Assembly: GCA_022508265.1 (NCBI GenBank)
Contig: JAFLVP010000001.1
Coordinates: 62,001 to 126,000 of the forward strand
Reading direction: 5' to 3'
DNA: 64,000 bases
From: Clostridiales bacterium
Lineage (GTDB): Bacteria; Bacillota; Clostridia; Christensenellales; Borkfalkiaceae
Below the pieces are notes generated by a model that was not told where the DNA came from, made no database searches, and worked only from the letters and a program-made list of their open reading frames with translations. Positions 50,053 through 58,910 of this stretch are shown here, piece by piece; positions within the stretch are counted from its first letter, which is position 1; each line of letters starts with the position of its first letter. The position numbers were made by a program, and so were the translations under genes.

Positions 50053-52390
50053 GGTAATAAAGATTACGGGCTTGGACTGCGCCAATTGCGCGCGTGAGCT
50101 TGAAGAAGAGATTGAAAAGATAGAGGGCGTAGAAAGCGTAACGGTCGATTTTATGGCGCAGAAAGTCATAGTTGACTGCGACGGACAGACGCTTGAAAAG
50201 GTTATATACTGCTGTAACCACTTTGAAGAGGTTAAGGTAATACCCGAAGAACAGAAAGTTTGCGGCGAAAAGCAGGAGCGGGGCAGGACGACGCTCAAAA
50301 TTTCGGGGCTGTGTTGCGCCAACTGCGCCCGCGAGCTCGAAGAAGAGCTCAACAAGATAGATGGCGTTGAGGGGACGGTTGACTTTGTCAATTTAAAGGT
50401 AATACTGTCCGCAAACAGCGCGGAGGGCTACGAAAAAGCCGTATATACGATAACCCACTTCGAGGACGTGAAGATAGTCGATGAAAACGCGCCCGCCAAA
50501 AAGCAAGGGGTTATAAAAAGTCATTTAAGGGATATTATCTTTATTGCGGTTGCAACCTGCCTTTTCGTACCCGCGTTCGTACTCGATTTGTTGGAGATAC
50601 CCAAAGAGATTTTTGCCCTTCGGATTATGAACTACGCGTTCTACGGCGTATCCTACCTTCTGGTTGGCTGGAAGGTGCTCTTAAACACGGCAAAAAACAT
50701 AGTTAAGGGCAAGATATTCGACGAAAACTTTTTAATGACGATTGCCTCGGTCGGTGCCATTCTCTTGGGTATTTTTGCGGGCGACGGCTTTGCAGAGGGC
50801 GTTGCCGTAATGCTTTTATACTCGCTCGGCGAGCTCTTGCAGGGCATAGCGGTGGGGTCGTCGAGAAATTCCATAGCCAAATTAATGGATTTGAAGAGCC
50901 AGACGGCGACCCTTATAATCGACGGAGAACAGAAGGTCGTTGCGCCCGAGGAGCTCAAGGTAGGCGACAGAATTTTAATTAAGGCGGGCGAAAAGGTTCC
51001 CGCCGACTGCAAAATCGTAAAGGGCGATACCTCGCTCGATTTAAAGAGCTTAAACGGCGAGTCCGCCCCCCGCGACGTCAAAGCGGGCGACGAAATACTT
51101 TCCGGCAGTATAAACCTTTCCAAAGTAATAGAGGCTGAGGTTGTAAGGGAATACAAGAACTCGGCGGTCGCTAAAATTCTGGAGCTTGTGGAAAATTCCA
51201 CGGCTAAAAAGTCTAAACCCGAAAAATTCATAACCAAATTCGCAAAATACTACACTCCCGCGGTGTGTCTGGCGGCTGTTCTCGTCGCCGCGCTCGTTCC
51301 TACGGTTATTTGTGCTGTTTTAAACAGCTTTACTTGGGATACCTACGGCGATTGGATTTACAAGGCTTTGAACTTCCTCGTAATTTCCTGCCCGTGCGCG
51401 CTCGTAATTTCCGTGCCCCTGTCATATTTCTGCGGCATAGGCCGGTGCGCCAAGTTCGGTATTTTGGTAAAGGGTTCGACCTGTCTCGATTCTCTCGCAC
51501 AAAGCACCGTTGCGGCGTTCGATAAGACGGGAACGCTGACGGAGGGCACTTTCGGTATAGTGAAATATTCAAGCGAAAGAGCTTTAAAACTTGCAACAGG
51601 TGCCGAAAAGTTCTCTTCCCACCCAATAGCGGCAGCGTTTACGGGTATAGAGAGCGATTGTAAAATAGAGGACGCGCAGGAGATTGCGGGCAGGGGCGTT
51701 AAATGTATTTGCGATGGCAAAGCTCTTCTCTGCGGAAATGCCGCACTGTTGCAGGAAAACGGCGTTGAGTTCGAAAAGGTTGAAAGCCTCTCTACGGTTG
51801 TCTACGTTGCGTTGGACGGCAAGGAGGTGGGCTTTATAGAGATTGACGACGTAGTAAAGAGCGGCGCAAAAGAGGTCGTTGCAGAGCTCAAAAAGCAGGG
51901 TATAGAGAGCGCCGTTATGCTTACGGGCGACCTCAAGGCAAGGGCGCAAAAAATTGCCGAGGAAGTGGGACTTGACGGGTTTGAAGCCGAGCTTCTTCCC
52001 GACCAAAAGCTTGAAAAGGCTACACTTTTAAAAAGCGAAGATGGGCGCAAGCTGATGTACGTCGGCGACGGAATAAACGATGCGCCCGTAATGACCGCGG
52101 CGGACTGTGCCGTCTCAATGGGTAAGGTGGGCAGCGACGCCGCAATCGAGGCAAGCGATATAGTGCTCGTTTCTGATAATCTTTCGCTCCTTCCCAAAGG
52201 CAAAAAAATCGCAAAGGGAACGCGCCGCATCGTCGTTGAAAATATTGCGGGCTCGCTCGCCGTAAAGGCGGCTATAATGGCTTTAAGCATTGCCATAACG
52301 CCCTTCCCGCTGATAATTTCTATTGTCGCCGACGTCGGAGTTATGCTCGTCGCCGTACTCAACGCAATGCGCACAAGCCTTATAAAATAA
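50045..52390 (+). CDS. cadA: P1B-type heavy-metal exporting ATPase (CadA/ZntA-like)
   Basis: The protein has 781 residues from ATG 50045. There are two N-terminal metal-binding HMA domains: GLDCANCARELEEEIEKI and, from residue 85, GLCCANCARELEEELNKI. The ATPase core has LNGESAPRDVKAGD, SCPCALVISVPLSYF (the CPC transport site), FDKTGTLTEGTF (phosphorylated Asp), HPIAAA and GDGINDAPVMTAADCAV. CPC with this flanking pattern and the ArsR partner point to Zn/Cd/Pb export. Located in the membrane and controlled by the upstream operator. Confidence 0.93.
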   Translation: MIKVIKITGLDCANCARELEEEIEKIEGVESVTVDFMAQKVIVDCDGQTLEKVIYCCNHFEEVKVIPEEQKVCGEKQERGRTTLKISGLCCANCARELEEELNKIDGVEGTVDFVNLKVILSANSAEGYEKAVYTITHFEDVKIVDENAPAKKQGVIKSHLRDIIFIAVATCLFVPAFVLDLLEIPKEIFALRIMNYAFYGVSYLLVGWKVLLNTAKNIVKGKIFDENFLMTIASVGAILLGIFAGDGFAEGVAVMLLYSLGELLQGIAVGSSRNSIAKLMDLKSQTATLIIDGEQKVVAPEELKVGDRILIKAGEKVPADCKIVKGDTSLDLKSLNGESAPRDVKAGDEILSGSINLSKVIEAEVVREYKNSAVAKILELVENSTAKKSKPEKFITKFAKYYTPAVCLAAVLVAALVPTVICAVLNSFTWDTYGDWIYKALNFLVISCPCALVISVPLSYFCGIGRCAKFGILVKGSTCLDSLAQSTVAAFDKTGTLTEGTFGIVKYSSERALKLATGAEKFSSHPIAAAFTGIESDCKIEDAQEIAGRGVKCICDGKALLCGNAALLQENGVEFEKVESLSTVVYVALDGKEVGFIEIDDVVKSGAKEVVAELKKQGIESAVMLTGDLKARAQKIAEEVGLDGFEAELLPDQKLEKATLLKSEDGRKLMYVGDGINDAPVMTAADCAVSMGKVGSDAAIEASDIVLVSDNLSLLPKGKKIAKGTRRIVVENIAGSLAVKAAIMALSIAITPFPLIISIVADVGVMLVAVLNAMRTSLIK

Positions 52391-52400
52391 AATTAAATTT

Positions 52401-52434
52401 TAACGCCGTTGCTTGTAAAGGCAACGGCGTTATG
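52401..52434 (+). terminator. Hairpin between the efflux ATPase and ade
   Basis: TAACGCCGTTGC pairs with GCAACGGCGTTA. Only TGTT follows, so it is a weak intrinsic terminator or an RNA-processing stem. Confidence 0.6.
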
Positions 52435-52461
52435 TTATACTTGATGTGCGGAGGTGCTTGT

Positions 52462-54174
52462 ATGCTCAAACAATACATTAAGGCGGCAAAGCGAGAAGTC
52501 AAGGCCGACCTTGTATTAAAAAACGCGACCTATCTCGACGTTTTCTGCGGAAAATTGAGAAAAGGCGATATCGCAATCGTCGGGGAAAAAATCGTCGGCA
52601 CGGGCGAATACGCGGGCGTAGAGGAGATTGACTGCTCGTCCTTAACCGTTTTACCCGGCTATATCGACGGACACGTTCATATAGAGAGCTCGCAGCTCTC
52701 TCCCGAGGGATTTGCGTCCCTGATAGTTCCCCGCGGCACCACGACTATAATTGCCGACCCGCACGAAATAACCAACGTGTGCGGAATTGCGGGCTGTGCA
52801 TATATTGCAAAATCCTCCAAAAACGTTCCTTTGGACGTCAAAATTCAGTTGCCGTCCTGCGTTCCCGCGACCCCGTTCGAAACGAGCGGCGCAATACTCG
52901 CGGGCAAGGATATAGAGGAAAATATCGGCAAAGACTATATATTCGGCTTGGGCGAATTTATGAATTATCCCGGCGTGGTAAACTGTGACAGTGACGTTTT
53001 GAAAAAGCTTGAAGCGGCGCACTCGTCAGGCAAGATTATCGACGGACACGCCCCCTCTTTGAGCGGTTACGAGCTCAACGCCTATCTATGCGGCGGAATT
53101 TCCACAGACCACGAGTGCGTTACGGGCGAGGAAATCGAAGAGAAAATTTCCAAGGGAATGTATGTGCATATCCGCCACGGTTCATCTACCCGAAATCTTG
53201 AAAATGCCAAATTTATGACGGATGAAAACTACCGTCGTTTTATACTCTGCACGGACGACAGACACGCCGCCGATTTAAAGCAAAAGGGGCACATAGACGA
53301 CGCCCTTAAAAATCTCGTAAAAATGGGCGTAGACCCCATTCGGGCGGTAATATGTGCCACTTTAAACGCTGCCGAGTGCTATAATTTAAAATTCCGCGGC
53401 GGTATTGCACCCTTTTGGCTTGCCGACCTCGTAGCCGTTTCGGATATGAAAAATTTCGAGGCAAAATACGTTTTCAAGAGCGGAAAACTCGTCGCAAAGG
53501 ACGGCAAACCCCTCTTTGACACCACGACAAGACACCTGCCTGAGAGCGTTTTAAATACAGTAAAGCTCAAAGAGATTGGGGCGAAAGATTTCACTCTGAC
53601 TTTAAAGGGCAATAGAGCAAAGGCAATTACGATAGAACCCGGCGGCATAGTCACGGGCTGTGAAATTGTAGAGGTGGAAAGTAGGGACGGCGACGTTGTT
53701 TTAAAGGGCACCGACCTTTTGAAGCTCGCCGTGGTCGAAAGACATAAAATGACGGGCAATATAGGCAAAGCGCTTCTTAAGGGCTACGGCTTTAAGGGCG
53801 GAGCGCTCGGCATCACTATTGCGCACGACTCGCACAATATAATTCTTCTCGGCGACGATAACGCAAGCTTGGCAAAGGCGGCAAACACCTTGAAAGAAAT
53901 CGGCGGGGGTATGGTAGTAGTCAATTCAAAGAGCGGGGAAACTCACTCGCTCACCCTCGATATAGGCGGGCTCATGTCCTCGCGCGATGCCGAAAGCTTA
54001 CAGCGCGACAGCCGCACCTTAATAGATTTGGCGCACAAAATGGGCGTAAAGCGTGACTATGAGGCGTTTATGTCCCTTGCCTTTCTCTCGCTTGCGGTTA
54101 TCCCCAAATTAAAGCTCTTGGACACGGGACTTTTCGACGTGGAAAAGTTCGGATTTACCGATATTGACGCATAA
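52462..54174 (+). CDS. ade: Adenine deaminase
   Basis: The protein has 570 residues from ATG 52462, which has GGAGGTG upstream. This amidohydrolase deaminates adenine to hypoxanthine in purine salvage. It has VLPGYIDGHVHIESSQLSP (metal His-x-His), GTTTIIADPHEITNVCG, IDGHAPSLSGYEL, STDHECVTGEE, CTDDRHAADL and the C-terminal ITIAHDSHNIILLG typical of adenine deaminases. It stands alone between two hairpins. Confidence 0.94.
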   Translation: MLKQYIKAAKREVKADLVLKNATYLDVFCGKLRKGDIAIVGEKIVGTGEYAGVEEIDCSSLTVLPGYIDGHVHIESSQLSPEGFASLIVPRGTTTIIADPHEITNVCGIAGCAYIAKSSKNVPLDVKIQLPSCVPATPFETSGAILAGKDIEENIGKDYIFGLGEFMNYPGVVNCDSDVLKKLEAAHSSGKIIDGHAPSLSGYELNAYLCGGISTDHECVTGEEIEEKISKGMYVHIRHGSSTRNLENAKFMTDENYRRFILCTDDRHAADLKQKGHIDDALKNLVKMGVDPIRAVICATLNAAECYNLKFRGGIAPFWLADLVAVSDMKNFEAKYVFKSGKLVAKDGKPLFDTTTRHLPESVLNTVKLKEIGAKDFTLTLKGNRAKAITIEPGGIVTGCEIVEVESRDGDVVLKGTDLLKLAVVERHKMTGNIGKALLKGYGFKGGALGITIAHDSHNIILLGDDNASLAKAANTLKEIGGGMVVVNSKSGETHSLTLDIGGLMSSRDAESLQRDSRTLIDLAHKMGVKRDYEAFMSLAFLSLAVIPKLKLLDTGLFDVEKFGFTDIDA

Positions 54175-54214
54175 CAATCCGGTTAATAAAACGACATAAT
54201 TCGCGATTATATGG

Positions 54215-54242
54215 TTACGGCGGACGGTCAGTCCGCCGTAAT
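54215..54242 (+). terminator. Terminator after ade
   Basis: TTACGGCGGAC pairs with GTCCGCCGTAA around GGTCA, followed by TTTCGTCTATTTTT. Confidence 0.75.
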
Positions 54243-54287
54243 TTCGTCTATTTTTCAAAAAATACACAATTTTCTGCAAAAAAGAAT

Positions 54288-54316
54288 TTTACATTGTTGC
54301 TTATTTATAGTACAAT
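54288..54316 (+). promoter_or_regulatory. Promoter of secA
   Basis: TTTACA (54288-54293), 17-base spacer, TACAAT (54311-54316). It excludes the in-frame TTG at 54294 as a start. Confidence 0.7.
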
Positions 54317-54371
54317 TATAAAAGCCGTAATATCGGTAAAAATACGACCAAGCGGCAAAACAGGAGATTTT

Positions 54372-57300
54372 ATGGGTCTTGTTAAGTATATTCTCGGCTC
54401 GGATTCGAGAAGGGCGCTTAAAAAACTTAATAAACTTGCTTTAAAGGTAGAAAGTCTTGAACCTAAGTATGCGGCTATGTCCGACGACGAGCTTAAAGGT
54501 CAGACTAAAATCTTAAAGGACAGGCTATCGGCAGGCGAAACGCTCGACGACATTATGTTCGACGCTTTCGCGGCTTTGCGCGAGGCAAGCTGGCGAGTTC
54601 TCAAAATGAAGCACTTCCACGTTCAGATAATCGGCGGTATATGCCTGCATCAGGGCAGAATTGCCGAGATGAAGACGGGTGAAGGTAAGACGCTCGTTTC
54701 AACACTGCCCGCATATTTAAACGCGCTCACGGGCAAGGGCGTTCATATAGTAACCGTAAACGATTACCTTGCAAAGCGTGACGCCGAGTGGATGGGTAAG
54801 GTTCATAAATTTATGGGACTTACCGTCGGCGTAGTCGTGCCCGGTATGGATGACGACGAAAAGAAGAAGTCCTACGCCTGCGACATAATCTACGCCACCA
54901 ACAACGAGCTCGGCTTCGATTACCTGCGTGACAATCTCAAGACCTCGATACCCGCTATGGTTCAGCGCGAGCTCAACTATTGCATTATAGACGAGGTTGA
55001 CTCCATCTTAATCGACGAGGCGAGAACTCCACTCATTATTTCGGGCAGGGGCGGCGAAAGCTCCAAGCTGTACGAGGACGTCGACAGGTTTGTAAGAACG
55101 CTGCACGGCGGCTTTGACGACGACAAGAAGGACGCAGAGAAGAAAATACCCTCCCGCCGTAAAAAGAACGTTTCGGAGGAGGAGCAGGAGGCTCTCAATA
55201 ACCTTTCCGCCATCTTGGAGGCAATGGAGAATTGGGACTATATCATAGACAGAAAGGACAAGTCGGTCACGATTACCGAAAAGGGCGCGGAGAAATGCGA
55301 AAGATTTTTCGGCATCAAGAACCTCGGCGATATTGAAAACGCCGACTTGAACCATCATATTCAGCAGGCGTTGAAGGCGCACGAGCTGTTCCACAACGGC
55401 GAGGAGTATATCGTATCCGACGACGGCGAAATACTCATAGTCGACGAGTTTACAGGCCGTATTTTAAACGGCAGAAGATATTCCGACGGCTTGCATCAGG
55501 CAATCGAGGCAAAGGAAAAGGTCAAGGTTAAGGAAGAGAACAAGACTCACGCAACCGTAACCTTCCAGAACTACTTCCGTCTCTATTCTAAGCTTGCGGG
55601 CATGACGGGTACGGCTATGACCGAGGAGGACGAGTTCAGAACAATCTATTCGCTCGACGTCGTTCCCATCCCCACCAACCGTCCCGTGCAAAGAACGGAC
55701 ATGCAGGACAATATCTATTCCACGGTAGAGGGCAAAAAGCGCGCAATCGTAAGAGAAGTCGTAGAGCGCCACTCCAAAGGCCAGCCCATACTTATAGGTA
55801 CCGTAACCGTAGATAAATCGGAAGAAATTTCAAGACTTCTGCTTCGGAACGGCATTAAACACAATATTCTAAACGCTAAAAACCACGCACGCGAGGCGGA
55901 AATCGTCGCGCAGGCGGGAAGACTCAACGCCGTGACCATCGCAACCAACATGGCGGGCCGCGGTACGGATATTCTTTTAGGCGGCAACCCCGAATATCTT
56001 GCCAAAAAGCGCATGCGCGAGGAAGGCTACGACCACGATATGATTGAAGTGGCAATTTCCTACGCCGACAGAGAGTTCTCCGAAGAGGAGCAAAAGGCGC
56101 GCGACAGGTACGCAGAGCTCTACGAAAACTATAAAAAAGAAACCGACGCGGAGAAAGAAGAGGTTATCAAGGCGGGCGGACTTTGCATAGTCGGTACGGA
56201 GCGCCACGAGTCGCGCCGTATCGACAATCAGCTTCGCGGCCGTGCGGGACGTCAGGGCGACCCCGGCGCTTCGGTGTTCTTCATTTCGCTCGAGGACGAC
56301 CTTGCAGTCAGGTTCGGTGGCGAGAGGATGAAGAGACTGTACGAATTTTTCAAGATAGACGATGACACCTCGCTCTCTTCGAAAATGCTTTCAAGGAGCA
56401 TAGAAAACGCTCAAAAGGCAATCGAGGGCAGGAACTTCGGCATAAGAAAGCACACCCTTCAGTACGACGAGGTAATGAACGAACAGCGTAAAACCATCTA
56501 CGGCGAACGTATAAAGGTGCTTAAAGGAGAGGACGTACACGAGCAGATGCTCAAATATATCCCCGACTACGTGGCTAAAGTCGTTGGCGAGACGGTCAAT
56601 ACCGAGGCAATGCCCGAAAAGTGGGACGAGGAGGCTTTAAACGCCGCTTTAAGGCAGAAAGTATACCCCGACGAGTGTGAGTTCGAGATTACCCGCGAGC
56701 TGCTTGAAAAGTGGGATTACGAGCGCGCAATAAATAAAATTTCCAAAGAAATTACCAAAGCTTACGAAAAGAAGATTGAAAATATAAGCGAAATGACCGA
56801 AGGTCAGGTGGACTATAAGCAGGTTGAAAGAAACGAGCTTTTAAGAAGCGTAGACAGAAACTGGATAGACCACATCGATGCTATGGACCAGCTTCGCAAG
56901 GGTATAGGACTTCGCGGTTACGCCCAGCAGGACCCCGTAATTGCCTACAAGCAAGAGGGCTACGAGATGTTCGAGGAGATGATAGACCGCGTTCAGACTA
57001 CGACCATTTCAAGGTTACTTAAGGGCAGGATAGTGCGCGTGCAGCCCTCGCGTCCCGTGCCCGTACAGCAAATGGAGCCACTGCCCGAGCGCAAGGGTAT
57101 TGCGCCCATGAATGCAGGCGTTGCGGCGCGCGCGCAGGAAATTATGCAAAAGAGATTGGAGGAGGCTCAAAGGTCGCAAAACGGCTTGACCCCTTCCGCC
57201 GCAACAACTCCCTCCGCAGCTTCCACGGGACCCGCCATAGGCGACGCTCCCCTTTCCCCCAAGGACCTTATGACCAACTCCGAGGGCAAAAGCCTTCCCA

Positions 57301-57398
57301 AAATAAACGCTAAAAACGAAGTGGGCCGCAACGACCCCTGCCCCTGCGGTAGCGGCAAAAAGTATAAAAACTGCTGCTACTGGAAAGACCATAAGTAA
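54372..57398 (+). CDS. secA: Preprotein translocase motor SecA
   Basis: The protein has 1008 residues from ATG 54372 with CAGGAGA upstream. It drives Sec-dependent export with ATP. It has IAEMKTGEGKTLVSTLPAYL (Walker A near residue 105), VTVNDYLAKRDAEWM, DEVDSILIDEARTPLIISG (Walker B), AGMTGTAMTEEDEF, NMAGRGTDILLGGNPE, LRGRAGRQGDPGASVFF and a C-terminal zinc tail DPCPCGSGKKYKNCC. It is longer than the usual 800-900. Extra charged sequence stands around residues 248-290 (DDDKKDAEKK, EEEQEALNN) and a Pro/Ala-rich linker precedes the zinc tail. Confidence 0.97.
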   Translation: MGLVKYILGSDSRRALKKLNKLALKVESLEPKYAAMSDDELKGQTKILKDRLSAGETLDDIMFDAFAALREASWRVLKMKHFHVQIIGGICLHQGRIAEMKTGEGKTLVSTLPAYLNALTGKGVHIVTVNDYLAKRDAEWMGKVHKFMGLTVGVVVPGMDDDEKKKSYACDIIYATNNELGFDYLRDNLKTSIPAMVQRELNYCIIDEVDSILIDEARTPLIISGRGGESSKLYEDVDRFVRTLHGGFDDDKKDAEKKIPSRRKKNVSEEEQEALNNLSAILEAMENWDYIIDRKDKSVTITEKGAEKCERFFGIKNLGDIENADLNHHIQQALKAHELFHNGEEYIVSDDGEILIVDEFTGRILNGRRYSDGLHQAIEAKEKVKVKEENKTHATVTFQNYFRLYSKLAGMTGTAMTEEDEFRTIYSLDVVPIPTNRPVQRTDMQDNIYSTVEGKKRAIVREVVERHSKGQPILIGTVTVDKSEEISRLLLRNGIKHNILNAKNHAREAEIVAQAGRLNAVTIATNMAGRGTDILLGGNPEYLAKKRMREEGYDHDMIEVAISYADREFSEEEQKARDRYAELYENYKKETDAEKEEVIKAGGLCIVGTERHESRRIDNQLRGRAGRQGDPGASVFFISLEDDLAVRFGGERMKRLYEFFKIDDDTSLSSKMLSRSIENAQKAIEGRNFGIRKHTLQYDEVMNEQRKTIYGERIKVLKGEDVHEQMLKYIPDYVAKVVGETVNTEAMPEKWDEEALNAALRQKVYPDECEFEITRELLEKWDYERAINKISKEITKAYEKKIENISEMTEGQVDYKQVERNELLRSVDRNWIDHIDAMDQLRKGIGLRGYAQQDPVIAYKQEGYEMFEEMIDRVQTTTISRLLKGRIVRVQPSRPVPVQQMEPLPERKGIAPMNAGVAARAQEIMQKRLEEAQRSQNGLTPSAATTPSAASTGPAIGDAPLSPKDLMTNSEGKSLPKINAKNEVGRNDPCPCGSGKKYKNCCYWKDHK

Positions 57399-57420
57399 CT
57401 TAAAAAGTTAAATTTTTACA

Positions 57421-57457
57421 AATTGCCCCCTATATATGCCTTAAATAACGCATTTTT
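57421..57457 (-). repeat. Interspersed intergenic repeat, copy 6 (inverted)
   Basis: AATTGCCCCCTATATATGCC followed by TTAAATAACGCATTTTT, between secA and prfB. Confidence 0.75.
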
Positions 57458-57492
57458 GATAAATTCAGCCCTAATATTAAGAGCAAAAAAAT

Positions 57493-58593
57493 ATGTTCAA
57501 AGCAGACGATTACAGATTAAAACTTAAAAGCCTTTCTATAACGCTTGCCGAGGCGAAATATGCGCTGGATATAGACAATCTCGGCGCACGCCTTGAAAAT
57601 TTGCGGGCGGAGCAGGAAAAGCCCGAAGTCTGGCAGGACCTTGAAAAGTCGGCAAAGGTCGGCAGGGAAATCTCTGCAATAGAGGGCAAAATTTCAGCCT
57701 ACAGGACGGGCGAGAGCGCGCTTGCGGACGCCAACGCCTTTGTTGACCTCATCGAAGAGGCGGACGACGAAAGCCTTATTCCCGAGCTTGAAAAGATGAT
57801 TTCAGAGGCGGAAAACGACATAGAGGAGATGCGTATAAAAGCGCTATTGAGGGGCAAGTATGACGCAAATAACGCCATTTTGAACCTGCATTCGGGCGCG
57901 GGCGGAACTGAGGCTTGCGACTGGACTCAGATGCTCTATCGAATGTACGTGCGCTACTGCGAACAACAGGGCTTTAAAGTTACCGAGCTTGACAGTGAGG
58001 ACGGCGACGAGGCGGGGTTGAAGAGCGTCAGCTTTAAGGTCGACGGCGAGAACGCCTACGGCTATCTCAAAGCCGAAAAGGGAGTGCACAGGCTCGTGCG
58101 CATTTCCCCCTTTGACTCAAACAAGAGAAGGCACACCTCCTTTGCCTCGCTTGAAGTTATGCCAGAGGTAGACGACGAGGCAGAGATTGAAATAAGAGAC
58201 GAGGATATAAGAATAGACGTATACCGTTCGTCGGGTGCGGGCGGTCAGAAAGTCAATAAAACCGAAACGGCAATCCGCATTACGCACTTCCCCACGGGCA
58301 TAGTCGTAACCTGTCAGAACGAGCGCAGTCAGCTCCAGAACAAGGCTATGGCGTTTGAGTATTTAAGGGCTAAACTCTTGGAAAGGCAGATAGCCGAGCG
58401 CGAGGCGGCGGACGCCGAAATCAAGGGCGAAATCAAGAAAATCGAGTGGGGCAGTCAGATACGCTCGTACGTTTTCTGCCCTTATACTCTCGTAAAGGAC
58501 CACCGTACGGGGTACGAAAATTCCGACGTTCAAAAGGTTATGGACGGTGAAATTCAGGGCTTTATCATAGACTATCTCAAAAAGACCGTTTAA
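57493..58593 (+). CDS. prfB: Peptide chain release factor 2
   Basis: The 366-residue protein ends translation at UGA and UAA. RISPFDSNKRRHTSFAS holds the S-P-F stop-codon-reading tripeptide of RF2. YRSSGAGGQKVNKTETAIRI has the GGQ loop that triggers peptide release. The frame is open from ATG 57493 with no internal stop and no CTTTGA shift site near codon 25, so the programmed frameshift that autoregulates many RF2 genes is missing. It follows secA, as in B. subtilis. Confidence 0.96.
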   Translation: MFKADDYRLKLKSLSITLAEAKYALDIDNLGARLENLRAEQEKPEVWQDLEKSAKVGREISAIEGKISAYRTGESALADANAFVDLIEEADDESLIPELEKMISEAENDIEEMRIKALLRGKYDANNAILNLHSGAGGTEACDWTQMLYRMYVRYCEQQGFKVTELDSEDGDEAGLKSVSFKVDGENAYGYLKAEKGVHRLVRISPFDSNKRRHTSFASLEVMPEVDDEAEIEIRDEDIRIDVYRSSGAGGQKVNKTETAIRITHFPTGIVVTCQNERSQLQNKAMAFEYLRAKLLERQIAEREAADAEIKGEIKKIEWGSQIRSYVFCPYTLVKDHRTGYENSDVQKVMDGEIQGFIIDYLKKTV

Positions 58594-58626
58594 AATTACC
58601 CCCGTAATATGCCTCGATTACGCACT
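58594..58626 (-). repeat. Interspersed intergenic repeat, copy 7 (inverted)
   Basis: AATTACCCCCGTAATATGCC, then TCGATTACGCACTT, starting directly after the prfB stop. Confidence 0.7.
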
Positions 58627-58683
58627 TGCCGGAGTGCGGAAAAAACACACATTTTAATTGAAATTATATAAAAATATTATGTT

Positions 58684-58711
58684 TGCGCGCGCACGTATAC
58701 GTGTACGCGCA
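58684..58711. repeat. 28-base alternating purine-pyrimidine, near-palindromic tract
   Basis: It starts TGCGCGCGCACG and ends GTGTACGCGCA, with strict purine-pyrimidine alternation throughout and the palindromic centre ACGTATACGT. Such tracts favour left-handed or cruciform DNA under negative supercoiling. Confidence 0.7.
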
Positions 58712-58789
58712 ATAATAATCTTTATGAATATTTTTATAAATATGCGCAACTATTACCTAATTTTCAAACGATTATAAAATTGAGAAAAA

Positions 58790-58824
58790 CCCGTTAAACA
58801 AGGCATATATAGGGGGTAATTTCC
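58790..58824 (+). repeat. Interspersed intergenic repeat, copy 8
   Basis: CCCGTTAAACAAGGCATATAT, then AGGGGGTAATTTCC, about 90 bases before tsaD. Confidence 0.75.
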
Positions 58825-58910
58825 AAAAATACCCTAAATATGCAGGGCTTGGCAATATATGAATACTTATTCGGGACTTTCATCCGAAAAGAATAAACTT
58901 ATAAAAATTT

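Larger units (their letters stand above)
58627..58910. other. AT-rich intergenic region between prfB and tsaD
   Basis: No coding frame is supported here. With the adjacent repeat copy 7 it makes a gene-free stretch of about 317 bases holding two repeat copies (58594-58626 and 58790-58824) and a 28-base alternating purine-pyrimidine tract at 58684-58711. The rest is simple AT-rich sequence. The tsaD promoter is not evident. Confidence 0.6.

Noticed and set aside
52434..52461. Purine riboswitch before ade
   Set aside because: The leader after the hairpin is far too short and no purine-aptamer motif is seen.
54294..54371. N-terminal extension of SecA
   Set aside because: It contains the promoter. 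The family start MGLVKYILG with a good ribosome-binding site is at 54372.
57493..57600. Programmed frameshift in prfB
   Set aside because: No in-frame TGA and no CTTTGA-type shift site. The full protein is encoded in one frame.
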